Shown here: positions 1-9,148 of the stretch, piece by piece
Numbering within the stretch: the first letter of the stretch is position 1
Layout of the letters: each line of letters starts with the position of its first letter
Assembly (NCBI GenBank): GCA_966250325.1
Contig: CBINGY010000014.1
Coordinates: 1-64,000 of the forward strand
Reading direction: 5' to 3'
Source of the DNA: Jiulongibacter sp966250325
Lineage (GTDB): Bacteria; Bacteroidota; Bacteroidia; Cytophagales; Spirosomataceae
Length of the DNA: 64,000 nt
Position numbers and translations under genes: made by a program
Notes under the pieces: model-generated
Database searches by the model: none
Told to the model about the DNA's origin: nothing
Seen by the model: the letters and a program-made list of their open reading frames with translations, nothing else

Positions 1-120
1 GACATAGAGAAAGGGAAATCGGAAGTATACATTGGCGTGAAAGAGGTACTCGGCGTTTATATCTAACTTTTCTTCCCCTCGCTTTTGGAAAATATTATCA
101 GAAAACATGCCCCGAAATAA
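1..120 (+). pseudogene. 3' end of a probable short-chain dehydrogenase with an in-frame stop
   Basis: The window opens inside a plus-strand reading frame ending in GKSEVYIGVKEVLGVYI and a TAA at 64-66. Reading on in the same frame gives LFFPSLLENIIRKHAPK and a second TAA at 118-120. From memory, Bacteroidota short-chain dehydrogenases end in a tail of the form KEV-x-x-VYLKRFFP followed by a basic helix, so the sequence past the first stop looks like the normal tail with a Lys codon (AAA) turned into TAA. The catalytic Ser-Tyr-Lys and Rossmann motifs lie outside the window, so the family call rests only on the tail. The break may be a real nonsense mutation losing about 18 residues, or a base error. 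Confidence 0.4.
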
Positions 121-160
121 CATATAGATAGTTCCGTTACTGGTGCTTATTTAGATGCAG

Positions 161-184
161 ATACGAAATCGTATGCATGCATAC
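161..184. repeat. Two overlapping palindromes upstream of the first susC
   Basis: ATACGA-AA-TCGTAT (161-174) runs into the perfect 14-base palindrome GTATGCATGCATAC (171-184), about 140 bases before the first susC start. The arms GTATGC/GCATAC also occur, with a different 2-base centre, on the fadN promoter at 59878-59895. The sites could be operators for a dimeric regulator. I see no good TAnnTTTG element beside this copy, so the role is uncertain. Confidence 0.4.
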
Positions 185-322
185 TCTTTTATTTTTCCGT
201 GAAAGGATTGAACTATTCCGCTATCAATTGAATTTTATTAAGAAATGCAAATTCTATTGTTTAACATTTTTTAATTTGGCGGTTTAAAATCAAAACAATT
301 AAAAACCTTAAAAACAAACTGT

Positions 323-3300
323 ATGAAGAAATTTTTATTAACCATGTGTTTGGTTGGCTTCAGCGTTTTCGCTTTTGCCCAATCCATGGAAGTTTCTGGA
401 AAGGTTACCTCTGCAGATGACGGAATCGGTCTCCCCGGTGTTTCCGTTGCAGTTCAGGGGTCTACCGTGGGTACAACTACCGATGCAGACGGAGCCTACA
501 AAATCAATGTAAACAGAGGAGCTACCCTCATTTACTCTTTTGTAGGTATGCTGTCACAGGAGGTGGTGGTTGGAAATCAGAGCGTGATTAACATAGCCCT
601 TCAGAACGACGCAAACCAACTTAGCGAAATCGTAGTAACCTCTACCGGTCTTAACAGAAATGCAAAAAATGTGGTGTATGCAAACCAGACCGTAAAAGCT
701 GAAGACCTGATGTCAACACCAGGAAAAAATGCTTTGGAGTCACTTCGTGGTAAAGCGGCCGGTGTAAGAATTACAACGGGCTCTGGATCAGTGGGTTCAT
801 CATCGCGTATCGTACTTCGCGGTGAAGGTTCACTAACTGGTAACAACAACGCCCTGATTGTAGTTGATGGTATTCCGATTGACAACTCAACGAGTGGTGG
901 TGGAGATGCAGGTGCTGACCAGAGCGGTTACGCCGACTATGGTAACCGTTTCAATGACCTTAATCCGGAGGATATTGAGAGTGTTACAATTCTTAAAGGA
1001 CCATCTGCAACATCTCTTTACGGATCTCGTGGAGCCTCAGGTGTGCTTTTGATCACTACTAAAAAAGGTAAAAACGGTCAGATGCAGGTTGGAGTTAACT
1101 CCTCTTATTCTACTGAGAAAGCATATGTATTGCTTCAAAGACAGGATCAATACGGACAGGGTTATGACAATGCTCACTTCGACTCTGGCGAAAACTGGGC
1201 CTGGGGTCCTGCATTTGATGGTGTAGTAAGACCTTGGACTTCTGCAATTGATTCGGACGGAGACGGAGCTCTGGAAGCATTAACACGTCCATACTCCGCC
1301 GTACCTGATCAGGTTCAAAGTTTCTTCCGTCTTGGAAATACACTGAATAATAACGTGAGTATCTCAGCCGGGAAAGATGGTTTCTCCTACTATTTATCTT
1401 ATGGTAACACCAATCAGAATGGTACTTTGGATAATACGTATTACAACAGAAGCTCAATCAACCTGAATGCAAGTTCTCAGATTCTGAAAAACCTTAAATC
1501 TGATTTCAAAGTAAGCTATGCTTTGACGAATCAGAGAACTGCTGCTGAAGGTTTCCGTGCGTTTGAAGGAAATAACGCCTATGCGATGGTGATCCAATCG
1601 CCAAACAATATTCCTTTCAACGAATTGAGAGATTACAAAAGCCCATTCCATGACGTGAATGGCTACTGGGGCTCTTATTCATCTGTGAACCCCTATTTCA
1701 TTTTGAATGAATACGGAAACATGGCAAAAATTGGTAACCTTTTCACCAAAATGAGCCTTACTTACACGCCAATCAAGAATCTTGATATTATCGCTCGTGT
1801 AGGTAATAACACGGTTAATACAGGTATAACGCAGTGGGTTCCAAGCTATACTCCAGCCCTGCAATACTTCTGGGGAGATAACCTTGAGCTAGGTACACGT
1901 GCAGGAAGACATGAATCACTGGGCAGCTACACAAAAGGAAATCAATTGAGAAGCAACTGGGATATATCTACACTTGCTAACTACAAAACAGACATCCCAG
2001 GTGTAGATGGTCTTGCTTTAAATGTAATTGGTGGATGGAACCTTTTTGACAGGAGATTCCAGGGGGTTACAGGAAGCACCGTAGGAGGATTAGTAGTTCC
2101 AGGCTGGTATAACTTAAGTAATAGTAACCAATCTCCTATCTCCTCTGAATCAAGCTCGAAATATCGCTTAATGGGAGCACTTGGTAACGCAAGTTTATCT
2201 TATAAGGATATTTACTTCCTGGAGTACTCTGCCAGAAATGACTGGTCTTCTACTTTGCCACTTGCAAGCAATTCATTCTTCTATCAGGCTGTAGGTGGTT
2301 CAGTAATCCTTTCCGATGCTTTCGGTATCGACAGTAAGTTCCTGAACTTCGCCAAACTTAGAGGTAGTTACGGTACTACTGGTAAAGATGCCGCCTTGTA
2401 CTTGTTGAACTCCGTATTTGTTGGAAACCCAACGATCAGAGATATGGGTGATTACTCCATTTTCTTCCCTCTTAGCGGTCAGCCTGGTTTTACAACTGGT
2501 AACAGAATCGGAAATCCGGATTTGAAGCCTGAGCTTACAACAACTTTGGAAGTAGGAACTGATATTTCCTTGCTTAACAATCGTGTGAACATTGACTATA
2601 CCTATTATTACTCAAATCACACGAACCAGATTGTGACCATTACACTTCCGTCTTCCACTGGCTTTACGTCTACCACGGCAAACATTGGACGCATGACCAA
2701 CAAAGGACATGAATTGTCGTTGATTCTAAGACCAATCAAAGATCTGATTAAAGGATTAAGCTGGGATATCAACCTTCTGTACTCTCAAAACAGAAACAAT
2801 GTGGTTAAAATTACCGACGAAATCGATGAGCTTACTATTGGTGGCTTAGGTAATATGACCCTTGTAGCTAAAGAAGGGATGCCATTCGGTACGTTTAAGG
2901 CTACAGATTATACCAGAAATGACGCAGGTCAGATCATTGTAGATGGCTCTGGTTATCCTATTTCTAACACTACTCAGGATTATTTCGGTTCATATCAGCC
3001 AGATTATCTTGCAAGTATTGGAACCAGCATCGGTTACAAAGGATTCTCATTCAGTGGTCTATTAGATATCAAACAAGGTGGAACTTTCTACTCATGGACG
3101 AAAGATCAGGGAACATTTAACGGTACTGGTATCAATACGGTTGAATTTGGACGTGAGCCGTTTGTATATCCAAACTCAGTAACTGAGTCTGGGGAAGCCA
3201 ATACCACTGAAATAACCGCACAGGGACTATTTACTACCCGGGGCGTTATCCCAAGTTCCTATTATCTGGTAGATGCCAGTTACATTAAGCTTCGTGAGCT

Positions 3301-3526
3301 TACCCTTAATTATGCTCTTCCGAAGTCTATTGTGAGCAAAATCAAAATGACTTCTGCTAACCTTGGAATTTTTGCAAACAATATCAAGTTCTGGCTTCCT
3401 GCTGAGAATACGTTTGCAGATCCTGAAGTTAACGGTGCTAACCAGACAGGTAACTACATCGGTATAGAAACCTCTCAGGTTCCTCCATCAAGAAGTCTTG
3501 GTTTCAAACTTGGTTTTACATTTTAA
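323..3526 (+). CDS. SusC/RagA-family TonB-linked outer membrane transporter
   Basis: Outer-membrane beta-barrel that imports oligomers captured by its SusD partner, powered by TonB. A signal peptide (residues 1-19, ending FAFAQ) is followed by a carboxypeptidase-regulatory-like domain (about 24-95, GKVTSADDGIGLPGVSVAVQ). The plug domain (about 105-250) carries the family motifs ALIVVDGIPID and SLYGSRGASGVLLITTKKG. The rest is barrel, ending in Phe as expected for an outer-membrane protein. At 1067 residues it has the usual family size. The susD partner starts 13 bases after the stop, so the two are cotranscribed. No glycoside hydrolase or peptidase gene sits nearby, so the substrate cannot be read from context. 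Confidence 0.95.
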   Translation: MKKFLLTMCLVGFSVFAFAQSMEVSGKVTSADDGIGLPGVSVAVQGSTVGTTTDADGAYKINVNRGATLIYSFVGMLSQEVVVGNQSVINIALQNDANQLSEIVVTSTGLNRNAKNVVYANQTVKAEDLMSTPGKNALESLRGKAAGVRITTGSGSVGSSSRIVLRGEGSLTGNNNALIVVDGIPIDNSTSGGGDAGADQSGYADYGNRFNDLNPEDIESVTILKGPSATSLYGSRGASGVLLITTKKGKNGQMQVGVNSSYSTEKAYVLLQRQDQYGQGYDNAHFDSGENWAWGPAFDGVVRPWTSAIDSDGDGALEALTRPYSAVPDQVQSFFRLGNTLNNNVSISAGKDGFSYYLSYGNTNQNGTLDNTYYNRSSINLNASSQILKNLKSDFKVSYALTNQRTAAEGFRAFEGNNAYAMVIQSPNNIPFNELRDYKSPFHDVNGYWGSYSSVNPYFILNEYGNMAKIGNLFTKMSLTYTPIKNLDIIARVGNNTVNTGITQWVPSYTPALQYFWGDNLELGTRAGRHESLGSYTKGNQLRSNWDISTLANYKTDIPGVDGLALNVIGGWNLFDRRFQGVTGSTVGGLVVPGWYNLSNSNQSPISSESSSKYRLMGALGNASLSYKDIYFLEYSARNDWSSTLPLASNSFFYQAVGGSVILSDAFGIDSKFLNFAKLRGSYGTTGKDAALYLLNSVFVGNPTIRDMGDYSIFFPLSGQPGFTTGNRIGNPDLKPELTTTLEVGTDISLLNNRVNIDYTYYYSNHTNQIVTITLPSSTGFTSTTANIGRMTNKGHELSLILRPIKDLIKGLSWDINLLYSQNRNNVVKITDEIDELTIGGLGNMTLVAKEGMPFGTFKATDYTRNDAGQIIVDGSGYPISNTTQDYFGSYQPDYLASIGTSIGYKGFSFSGLLDIKQGGTFYSWTKDQGTFNGTGINTVEFGREPFVYPNSVTESGEANTTEITAQGLFTTRGVIPSSYYLVDASYIKLRELTLNYALPKSIVSKIKMTSANLGIFANNIKFWLPAENTFADPEVNGANQTGNYIGIETSQVPPSRSLGFKLGFTF

Positions 3527-3539
3527 TTGACGATTATCA

Positions 3540-4991
3540 ATGAAAAAAATATATAGTTTATTAGTAGCAGGTGCCCTCGTATTTCTTTCAACATCTTGTG
3601 ATGAAAGACTGGCTAACCTGAACATTGATCCGGATAATTCTCCTACTGCATCAGATGCACAGCTTTTAACAAGTGCCCTGGGTTATATGGGCTATGTGCA
3701 GGATGCAGATTTCAATCAATACTCGATGCTTTGGGGTCAGTATTACACCTGGGGTATTGGTGTGGCAATTGGTAATCAGGAACGTTTCAGACAGGAAGGA
3801 ACTGATTTCAATAACCTTTGGACCAGATCTTATGCCAATATTCTTCAGGATCTAAAAGTATTGACCAAATCTGAAGATAAAGGCTACAGTGCAATAGGTA
3901 AGGTCTTGACTGCTTACATGTATCAGGGACTTGTAGATCACTTTGGTAATGTACCCTTCACACAGGCTACCAGTGGTGCTATTGAAGATGGATCTATACT
4001 GGCCCCTTCCTATGATTCAGCCACTGACATCTATCCGGCCTTAATCACAATGCTGGATGAGGCTATTGCTGATCTGGAAACAGGTGCGGGAAGCGTAGGT
4101 GCTGCAGATGTTGTTTATGGTGGTGATTTAACCAAATGGACAAAATTTGCGTATTCTCTGAAACTTAGAATACTTATGAGGACTTCAGAAAGTGCTCCAA
4201 ACGCTGCTGCAATCCAGTCTGTTATCAGCAATGGATCATTTATTGAGACTTTTGATGATATTGCGAAAGTTGATTTTTCTGGTGCCACAGGTAATCAAAA
4301 CCCTATGTGGGCTTCTATGACCTTTGGTGTAGGTGATTTTTATTTTGCCAGCAATGCCACTTTGAATGTACTCAATGATCTTGAAGATCCAAGAATTGGC
4401 AAGTTTTATGTGAGAGCTACCACAGGTGGATTTAGCGGACAGTTCAGAGGTATCAATCAAGGTACGATTGACGATGAGCCTTTCACAGCTGCTGCTACAG
4501 AATACAGTACTTCGTCTGATCTTGCAGTTGCATCAGATAATTCTGTTTTCTTTATGTCTCCATGGGAAGTATGGTTCCTGAGAGCTGAAGCAGCAGCAAG
4601 ATTTGGCACTGCAGACGATGCTTCAGAAGCATTTACTAATGCAATCACCGAGAACTTTTCTTTCCTGGGTGCTGATGGTGCGGCCGAGTATATCGCCACT
4701 CTGGGCTTTGACTCAGCTCCCACATTGGATGACAAAATTGATATTCTTGCTGTTCAGAAATGGATTTCACTGAACGGAACGCAGGAGGATGAAGGTTGGA
4801 TCGAAACAAAAAGATTCGATAGACCTGCCAGCAGATTGTTCACTGCAGGTATATTCCAGACTCCGCCACTTTCTGTATTAGGTGCAGGCGTATTCCCGTC
4901 TTCCTGGTTATACCCTGCCTCTGAGCTGAACCTCAACAGAAATGCTCCAAGTCAAAGAAATCTTACTGAAAAAATATTCTGGGATAATTAA
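3540..4991 (+). CDS. SusD/RagB-family nutrient-binding lipoprotein (SusD-like 2 type)
   Basis: Cell-surface lipoprotein that caps the SusC barrel and binds the substrate. The signal peptide ends in a lipobox with Cys20 (LSTSC-DERL). The following stretch, NLNIDPDNSPTASDAQLLTSA, is typical of the SusD-like 2 subgroup, as is the late W-I-x-L-NGTQEDEGWIETKRF region. These proteins fold as TPR helices that embrace SusC. At 483 residues the length is normal. It lies between its susC and a smaller lipoprotein gene (12-base gap), forming a three-gene locus. The substrate is unknown; members of this subgroup are paired with both peptide and glycan transporters. Confidence 0.92.
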   Translation: MKKIYSLLVAGALVFLSTSCDERLANLNIDPDNSPTASDAQLLTSALGYMGYVQDADFNQYSMLWGQYYTWGIGVAIGNQERFRQEGTDFNNLWTRSYANILQDLKVLTKSEDKGYSAIGKVLTAYMYQGLVDHFGNVPFTQATSGAIEDGSILAPSYDSATDIYPALITMLDEAIADLETGAGSVGAADVVYGGDLTKWTKFAYSLKLRILMRTSESAPNAAAIQSVISNGSFIETFDDIAKVDFSGATGNQNPMWASMTFGVGDFYFASNATLNVLNDLEDPRIGKFYVRATTGGFSGQFRGINQGTIDDEPFTAAATEYSTSSDLAVASDNSVFFMSPWEVWFLRAEAAARFGTADDASEAFTNAITENFSFLGADGAAEYIATLGFDSAPTLDDKIDILAVQKWISLNGTQEDEGWIETKRFDRPASRLFTAGIFQTPPLSVLGAGVFPSSWLYPASELNLNRNAPSQRNLTEKIFWDN

Positions 4992-5003
4992 TAAGAATTG
5001 AAA

Positions 5004-5744
5004 ATGAAAAAAATTATAGTTTCGTTATTGACAGCTGTAGTTGCATTTTCTTGTACTCAAGATTTTAGCAACATTACTCCGTCTGGAATTACTTATCTCC
5101 CACTCATCAGACTTACAGGAGATACCTATGTTCAACTGAACTGCGATGAAGCTTTCACCGCGGATAAATACGGTGCCAAGGCGTTTGAAGGAGGTACAGA
5201 AATTACCTTGAATGAAGTTATTGTAGGTCAATATTTTGGTTCGAACAAGGTAGAAGGACCTGATGACTATGCCATCAATTACAGTGCTGTTAATAAAGAC
5301 GGCATCCCAGGTGTAGCTTCCAGAAGGGTTTTAAAGACTCCTTGTACTGGAAATATGGTAGATGATATCTCTGGTGTTTACAGAACTTCTCTAAGACGTA
5401 CTTTCGTAGCTGATGGATCCGTTCTGGCTACTCCTCAATATCAAAATCAGGAATTTGTTTACATCCGTAAAGTGGGTGATAAATTTCAGATCTCTGATGC
5501 GATCTTCGGATGGTATGATCTTGGACGTGATCTGGGTACTGATTTCATTGCTCCAGGTGTAGAACTTGAACTTACTGCACCAAATACTTATACCTCTGCT
5601 CAGGTAGTAGAGCAAGGATATTTTGGTGGAAATGTTAGCAATGTAAAATTAGTAGTTGATCCGGCGACCAAAACAATCAAAGCTTCATCTGATTGGGATT
5701 TTGGGTATAAATTCGACGCGACACTAGTGCAGGTAGAAATCTAG
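5004..5744 (+). CDS. Surface lipoprotein of the SusCD locus (DUF5012/BT_2262-like)
   Basis: A 246-residue lipoprotein. The ATG at 5004 is preferred to a TTG six bases upstream because it begins a standard lipoprotein signal (MKKIIVSLLTAVVAFSC, Cys17). Residues about 40-110 look like an immunoglobulin-type module (DDYAINYSAVNKDGIPGVASR), and the second half begins GVYRTSLRRTF, which recalls the DUF5012/BT_2262-like lipoproteins that often sit third in SusCD loci. It is 12 bases after susD and is followed by a strong terminator, so it closes the operon. The likely role is accessory substrate binding at the surface, inferred from position only. Confidence 0.75.
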   Translation: MKKIIVSLLTAVVAFSCTQDFSNITPSGITYLPLIRLTGDTYVQLNCDEAFTADKYGAKAFEGGTEITLNEVIVGQYFGSNKVEGPDDYAINYSAVNKDGIPGVASRRVLKTPCTGNMVDDISGVYRTSLRRTFVADGSVLATPQYQNQEFVYIRKVGDKFQISDAIFGWYDLGRDLGTDFIAPGVELELTAPNTYTSAQVVEQGYFGGNVSNVKLVVDPATKTIKASSDWDFGYKFDATLVQVEI

Positions 5745-5760
5745 TTTCTGTCTGAATATT

Positions 5761-5801
5761 AAAAAAGAGGCTGACTCAAACGAGTTCAGCCTCTTTTTTT
5801 T
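5761..5801 (+). terminator. Rho-independent terminator of the first SusCD operon
   Basis: A GAGGCTGA-CTC / GAG-TTCAGCCTC stem with one bulged base and an AAAC loop is flanked by an A run and followed by eight T residues. It starts 17 bases after the lipoprotein stop codon. Confidence 0.9.
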
Positions 5802-5855
5802 GGAAAAGAACCTAGTTCATTGGAAATCCGTTAGTAGGGAGAATACTAAGCTTAC

Positions 5856-7133
5856 ATGCAAAGAGGATTTTTTATCGGGATTTTTGTGACCGCTTTTCTG
5901 GCCATCGATTTCTACGTATTTACAGCTGTACGCCAGCTCATACGAAACTGGAGCCCAACCAGTCAACGCATTTCCTCACTTATTTACTGGAGCATTCCTG
6001 TAATTTCTCTTCTTCTTTTTTTTGCCGCTTTCTTTTGGTTGAATGAAAAGCTTAGTCCGAAAAGCAGGAATTTTCTGATCTCCTTTGTATTCATACTTTA
6101 CATCTCAAAAATTTTTTCAGCCATTGCCCTCCTTTTTGCCGATTTGGTAAGGCTGGGCCAGTGGTCATGGAAATCTGTTTCAGAACTATTTAACGGGCCA
6201 GAAAAACAATCTCTTCAGCCTGAAAAAACCTCTCCTTTGAACGAGGGAATCACCCGTTCCGAATTCCTCACAAAAGCGGCCCTTGCGATAGGAGCAACAC
6301 ACGTAGGGGCCATGAGTTGGGGAATAATTTCGGGAGCGTATGACTATCGGATCAGGAGAGTTCCTCTGAAACTTCCCAACCTTCCGCAGCAGTTCCACGG
6401 ATTAAAGCTGATTCAAATATCAGATATACATAGTGGCAGCTTTTACAATAAAACGGCCGTGCAGGGAGGAGTTGACATGCTCATGGCAGAAAAACCAGAT
6501 ATGGTATTCTTCACAGGGGATATAGTGAATAATAAGTCAGAAGAACTAAACGAATATTTCGACCTATTTAAGAAAATTAAAGCTCCTCTCGGAGTATTCT
6601 CAACCCTTGGAAATCATGATTACGGAGACTATGCCACCTGGAAAAGTGCCGATGAAAAAACCAGAAATCTTCAGACATTAATCAAAGGGCATGAGCTCAT
6701 GGGCTGGCAATTACTCATGGACTCCGGGAAAGAAATCAGGGTGGATAACGAATCTATTAGTGTTTTGGGCATCCAAAACTGGGGGAAAGGATTTTCGCAA
6801 TACGGTCACCTGGACAAGGCTTTGGCTGGTATCAAAGACCCAAACTCTGTTAAACTATTACTTTCGCATGACCCAACCCACTGGCGGGAACAAGTTCTTG
6901 GTAAAACATCGATTGATGTATCTTTTGCCGGACACACCCATGGTATGCAATATGGAGTTGAAATCGGTGGCTTTAAATGGAGCCCGGCACAATGGCGATA
7001 TAAAGAATGGGCAGGGCTATACCAAGAAAATGATCAGCAACTCTATGTAAATCGGGGCTATGGATTTCTCGGCTATCCCGGGCGGGTAGGTATCCTTCCA
7101 GAAATAACTGTTTTCGAACTTCAGAAGGCCTGA
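5856..7133 (+). CDS. Membrane-anchored calcineurin-like metallophosphoesterase
   Basis: Phosphoesterase of the YaeI/YkoE-like group. The first 110 residues hold about four hydrophobic segments, then a linker leads to the catalytic domain (about 180-425). All metal-binding motifs are present: QISDIHSGSF (D-x-H), FFTGDIVNN (GD), TLGNHDYGD (GNHD), LLSHDPTHW (H) and FAGHTHGMQYG (GHTH). This is a two-metal active site; the substrate is unknown, though some relatives act on cell-envelope lipids. The domain probably lies on the periplasmic side, judging from the family and not from any motif seen here. A MATE exporter gene follows at 32 bases and may be cotranscribed. Confidence 0.88.
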   Translation: MQRGFFIGIFVTAFLAIDFYVFTAVRQLIRNWSPTSQRISSLIYWSIPVISLLLFFAAFFWLNEKLSPKSRNFLISFVFILYISKIFSAIALLFADLVRLGQWSWKSVSELFNGPEKQSLQPEKTSPLNEGITRSEFLTKAALAIGATHVGAMSWGIISGAYDYRIRRVPLKLPNLPQQFHGLKLIQISDIHSGSFYNKTAVQGGVDMLMAEKPDMVFFTGDIVNNKSEELNEYFDLFKKIKAPLGVFSTLGNHDYGDYATWKSADEKTRNLQTLIKGHELMGWQLLMDSGKEIRVDNESISVLGIQNWGKGFSQYGHLDKALAGIKDPNSVKLLLSHDPTHWREQVLGKTSIDVSFAGHTHGMQYGVEIGGFKWSPAQWRYKEWAGLYQENDQQLYVNRGYGFLGYPGRVGILPEITVFELQKA

Positions 7134-7165
7134 AACTTGTCGAACATACATCTATCGGTTCTCAA

Positions 7166-8527
7166 TTGATACATCACCAATTTCTGTCTGAAACAAAGTC
7201 GACTGTTCGTCTGGCAATTCCTATTGTTATCGCCCAGCTTGGGGTAGTGCTTATGGGGGTAGCGGATAACATAATGATTGGAAGGATGATCGGGAAAAAC
7301 GCATTGGGTGCCGCAGGTTTGGCAAATTCCGTAGCTTTTCTCATGAGTTCCATTGCAATTGGTGGTTTGCCGGTTGTGAGCCCATTAATTGCCAAGAGTG
7401 TTGCCTCCGGAAATTTCAGAGAAACGAAAGCCACTTACCTGGCTACGATTAGGGTAGCATTTATCTTCTGTCTGGCAGTTACAGTTCTTGGAGTTATTTT
7501 ATTTATAAATTTCGGGATTCTGGGTCAGACCCAGTCAATAACAGAAGTTGCCAGGATTTTCTTTCTTATTCTAATAGGTTCTGCCCTACCACTTTTCTTT
7601 TTTACCGCCTTTAAACAACTTTCAGACGGCCTTTCTCTCCCCAGAGTTGCCATGTATATTACCTTTATTGGTCTGGCTGCCAACGTAGTTTTCAACTTTG
7701 TTTTTATTAAACAATTTGGTGTTCAGGGAGCAGCGTGGGCAACTCTCGGTGTAAGGTTAATAATGGCGGTTGTAATGGGATTCTACATTTTTAATTCCCA
7801 CATCTTTAAACATATAACCAAAGTAAGAACAAGTCCGAAACGAATTAAGGAACTAACCGGACAAATTTTAAAGCTCAGCGTCCCCGGGGGCCTGCAGTTT
7901 TTCTTTGAGATAGGAGCATTTTCTTTCGCTGTAGTTATGATGGGCTGGATCAGTGAAAATGCTCTGGCAGCACATCAGATTGCGATAAACATTGCTGCAA
8001 CTACGTATATGATGGCTTCCGGCATTGCGTACGCGGGAAGTATCAGAGTTGGGAATTCATTAGGCCATAAATCTATAACAGGAGTTAAGGTAGCAGGAAA
8101 CTCCGCATTTATGCTCGTTTTCGTTTTTATGACCTTGGCCGCTCTTCTCATTTTTGTTTTCAGACACCAATTGGTGCAGGTATATATCCGAAATGAGGAG
8201 ATTGAAGCCCTCGCAGTGGGTCTTTTATTTATCGCAGCATTTTTCCAGCTGTCTGATGGAATTCAGGTAGTTGCACTAGGCGTTTTAAGAGGTGTTTCAG
8301 ATGTCAATGTGCCTGCGGTGATAACGTTCATTGCCTATTGGATAATCGCTCTTCCTCTTGGCTATGTGCTGGCCTTCTACACGCCTTTGGAAGCACAGGG
8401 AATATGGATCGCTTTATTGTCTGGCTTATCCTTTGCCGCAATCTTCCTTACCCTTAGATTCTACAGAAAGATTAGCAGGAATCGATTTAAAAAGGGATCT
8501 ACCCTCAATACGAGCAGACCCCTTTAA
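7166..8527 (+). CDS. MATE-family multidrug/cation antiporter
   Basis: An integral inner-membrane exporter of 453 residues with about twelve hydrophobic helices in two repeats. The MATE signature is clear near the N-terminus (IAQLGVVLMGVADNIMIGRM) and at the second half start (SVPGGLQFFFEIGAF, ALAAHQIAINIAATTYM). It probably extrudes organic cations using Na+ or H+. No ATG precedes the first helix in this frame; the earliest plausible start is the TTG at 7166, so the exact start is uncertain. It ends 20 bases from the convergent yceI-type gene with no obvious terminator between them. Confidence 0.93.
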   Translation: MIHHQFLSETKSTVRLAIPIVIAQLGVVLMGVADNIMIGRMIGKNALGAAGLANSVAFLMSSIAIGGLPVVSPLIAKSVASGNFRETKATYLATIRVAFIFCLAVTVLGVILFINFGILGQTQSITEVARIFFLILIGSALPLFFFTAFKQLSDGLSLPRVAMYITFIGLAANVVFNFVFIKQFGVQGAAWATLGVRLIMAVVMGFYIFNSHIFKHITKVRTSPKRIKELTGQILKLSVPGGLQFFFEIGAFSFAVVMMGWISENALAAHQIAINIAATTYMMASGIAYAGSIRVGNSLGHKSITGVKVAGNSAFMLVFVFMTLAALLIFVFRHQLVQVYIRNEEIEALAVGLLFIAAFFQLSDGIQVVALGVLRGVSDVNVPAVITFIAYWIIALPLGYVLAFYTPLEAQGIWIALLSGLSFAAIFLTLRFYRKISRNRFKKGSTLNTSRPL

Positions 8528-8546
8528 TTAGGAGATGATGTTTCGG

Positions 8547-9071
8547 CTATTGTTTTCCAAACTGCACATTCATGATGAGTTTGACTTCATCACTTACCAC
8601 CACTCCGCCAGCCTCAGTCACGGCATCCCAGGCCAAACCGAATTCTTTTCTGTTTATTTTTCCCTTTATATCAAAACCTGCCTTTTCCTGACCATAAAAA
8701 TCGGTCATTACTCCACCATACTCCGCGATAAGTTCAATTTCCTTTGTCGTTCCTTTGATGGTAAGTAACCCTTTTACGGAATATTCACTTTCTCCAATTG
8801 ATTTAAATGATGTAGACACAAATTTTAGTTCGGGATATGTCTCAGACTCAAAGAAATCTCCAGACTTTAGATGGCCATCACGCTGTTCATTACCTGTTGA
8901 GATTGAATCAATCTTTGCGGTAAACTCCACTTTTGAATTTTCAAAACCTTCATCAGGGCTTTCCAGAGTGGCGTCGTATTGTCCAAAGCTACCGGTCACT
9001 GTTGAAATCATGAGGTGTTTAATTTTAAACTGAACCTCTGAGTGAGAAGGATCTATTTTCCAGGTTTTCAT
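8547..9071 (-). CDS. YceI-family lipid-binding-like protein
   Basis: A 174-residue lipocalin-like YceI protein. The N-terminus WKIDPSHSEVQFKIKHLMIS and the later QFDxxLxSPD-like and KEIELIAEYGG segments are typical. There is no signal peptide, unlike E. coli YceI, so it should be cytoplasmic; many Bacteroidota copies are like this. YceI proteins bind polyisoprenoid or long amphipathic molecules, but the physiological role is not settled. It lies downstream of the M48 protease gene, behind a weak terminator, and could be read partly from that transcript. Confidence 0.9.
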   Translation of the reverse strand: MKTWKIDPSHSEVQFKIKHLMISTVTGSFGQYDATLESPDEGFENSKVEFTAKIDSISTGNEQRDGHLKSGDFFESETYPELKFVSTSFKSIGESEYSVKGLLTIKGTTKEIELIAEYGGVMTDFYGQEKAGFDIKGKINRKEFGLAWDAVTEAGGVVVSDEVKLIMNVQFGKQ

Positions 9072-9109
9072 TATATGTATTTACATTTATTGTTAATACA
9101 CGAATAACC

Positions 9110-9135
9110 CTAAAAAGAAAGGGCCGGTTCCGCCC
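9110..9135 (-). terminator. Probable terminator after the M48 protease gene
   Basis: On the minus strand a GGGCGG-AA-CCgGCCC stem (one bulge) is followed by a T-rich tail. It lies between the M48 stop and the YceI gene. The stem is short, so termination may be partial. Confidence 0.5.
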
Positions 9136-9148
9136 ATCTCTAATATTT

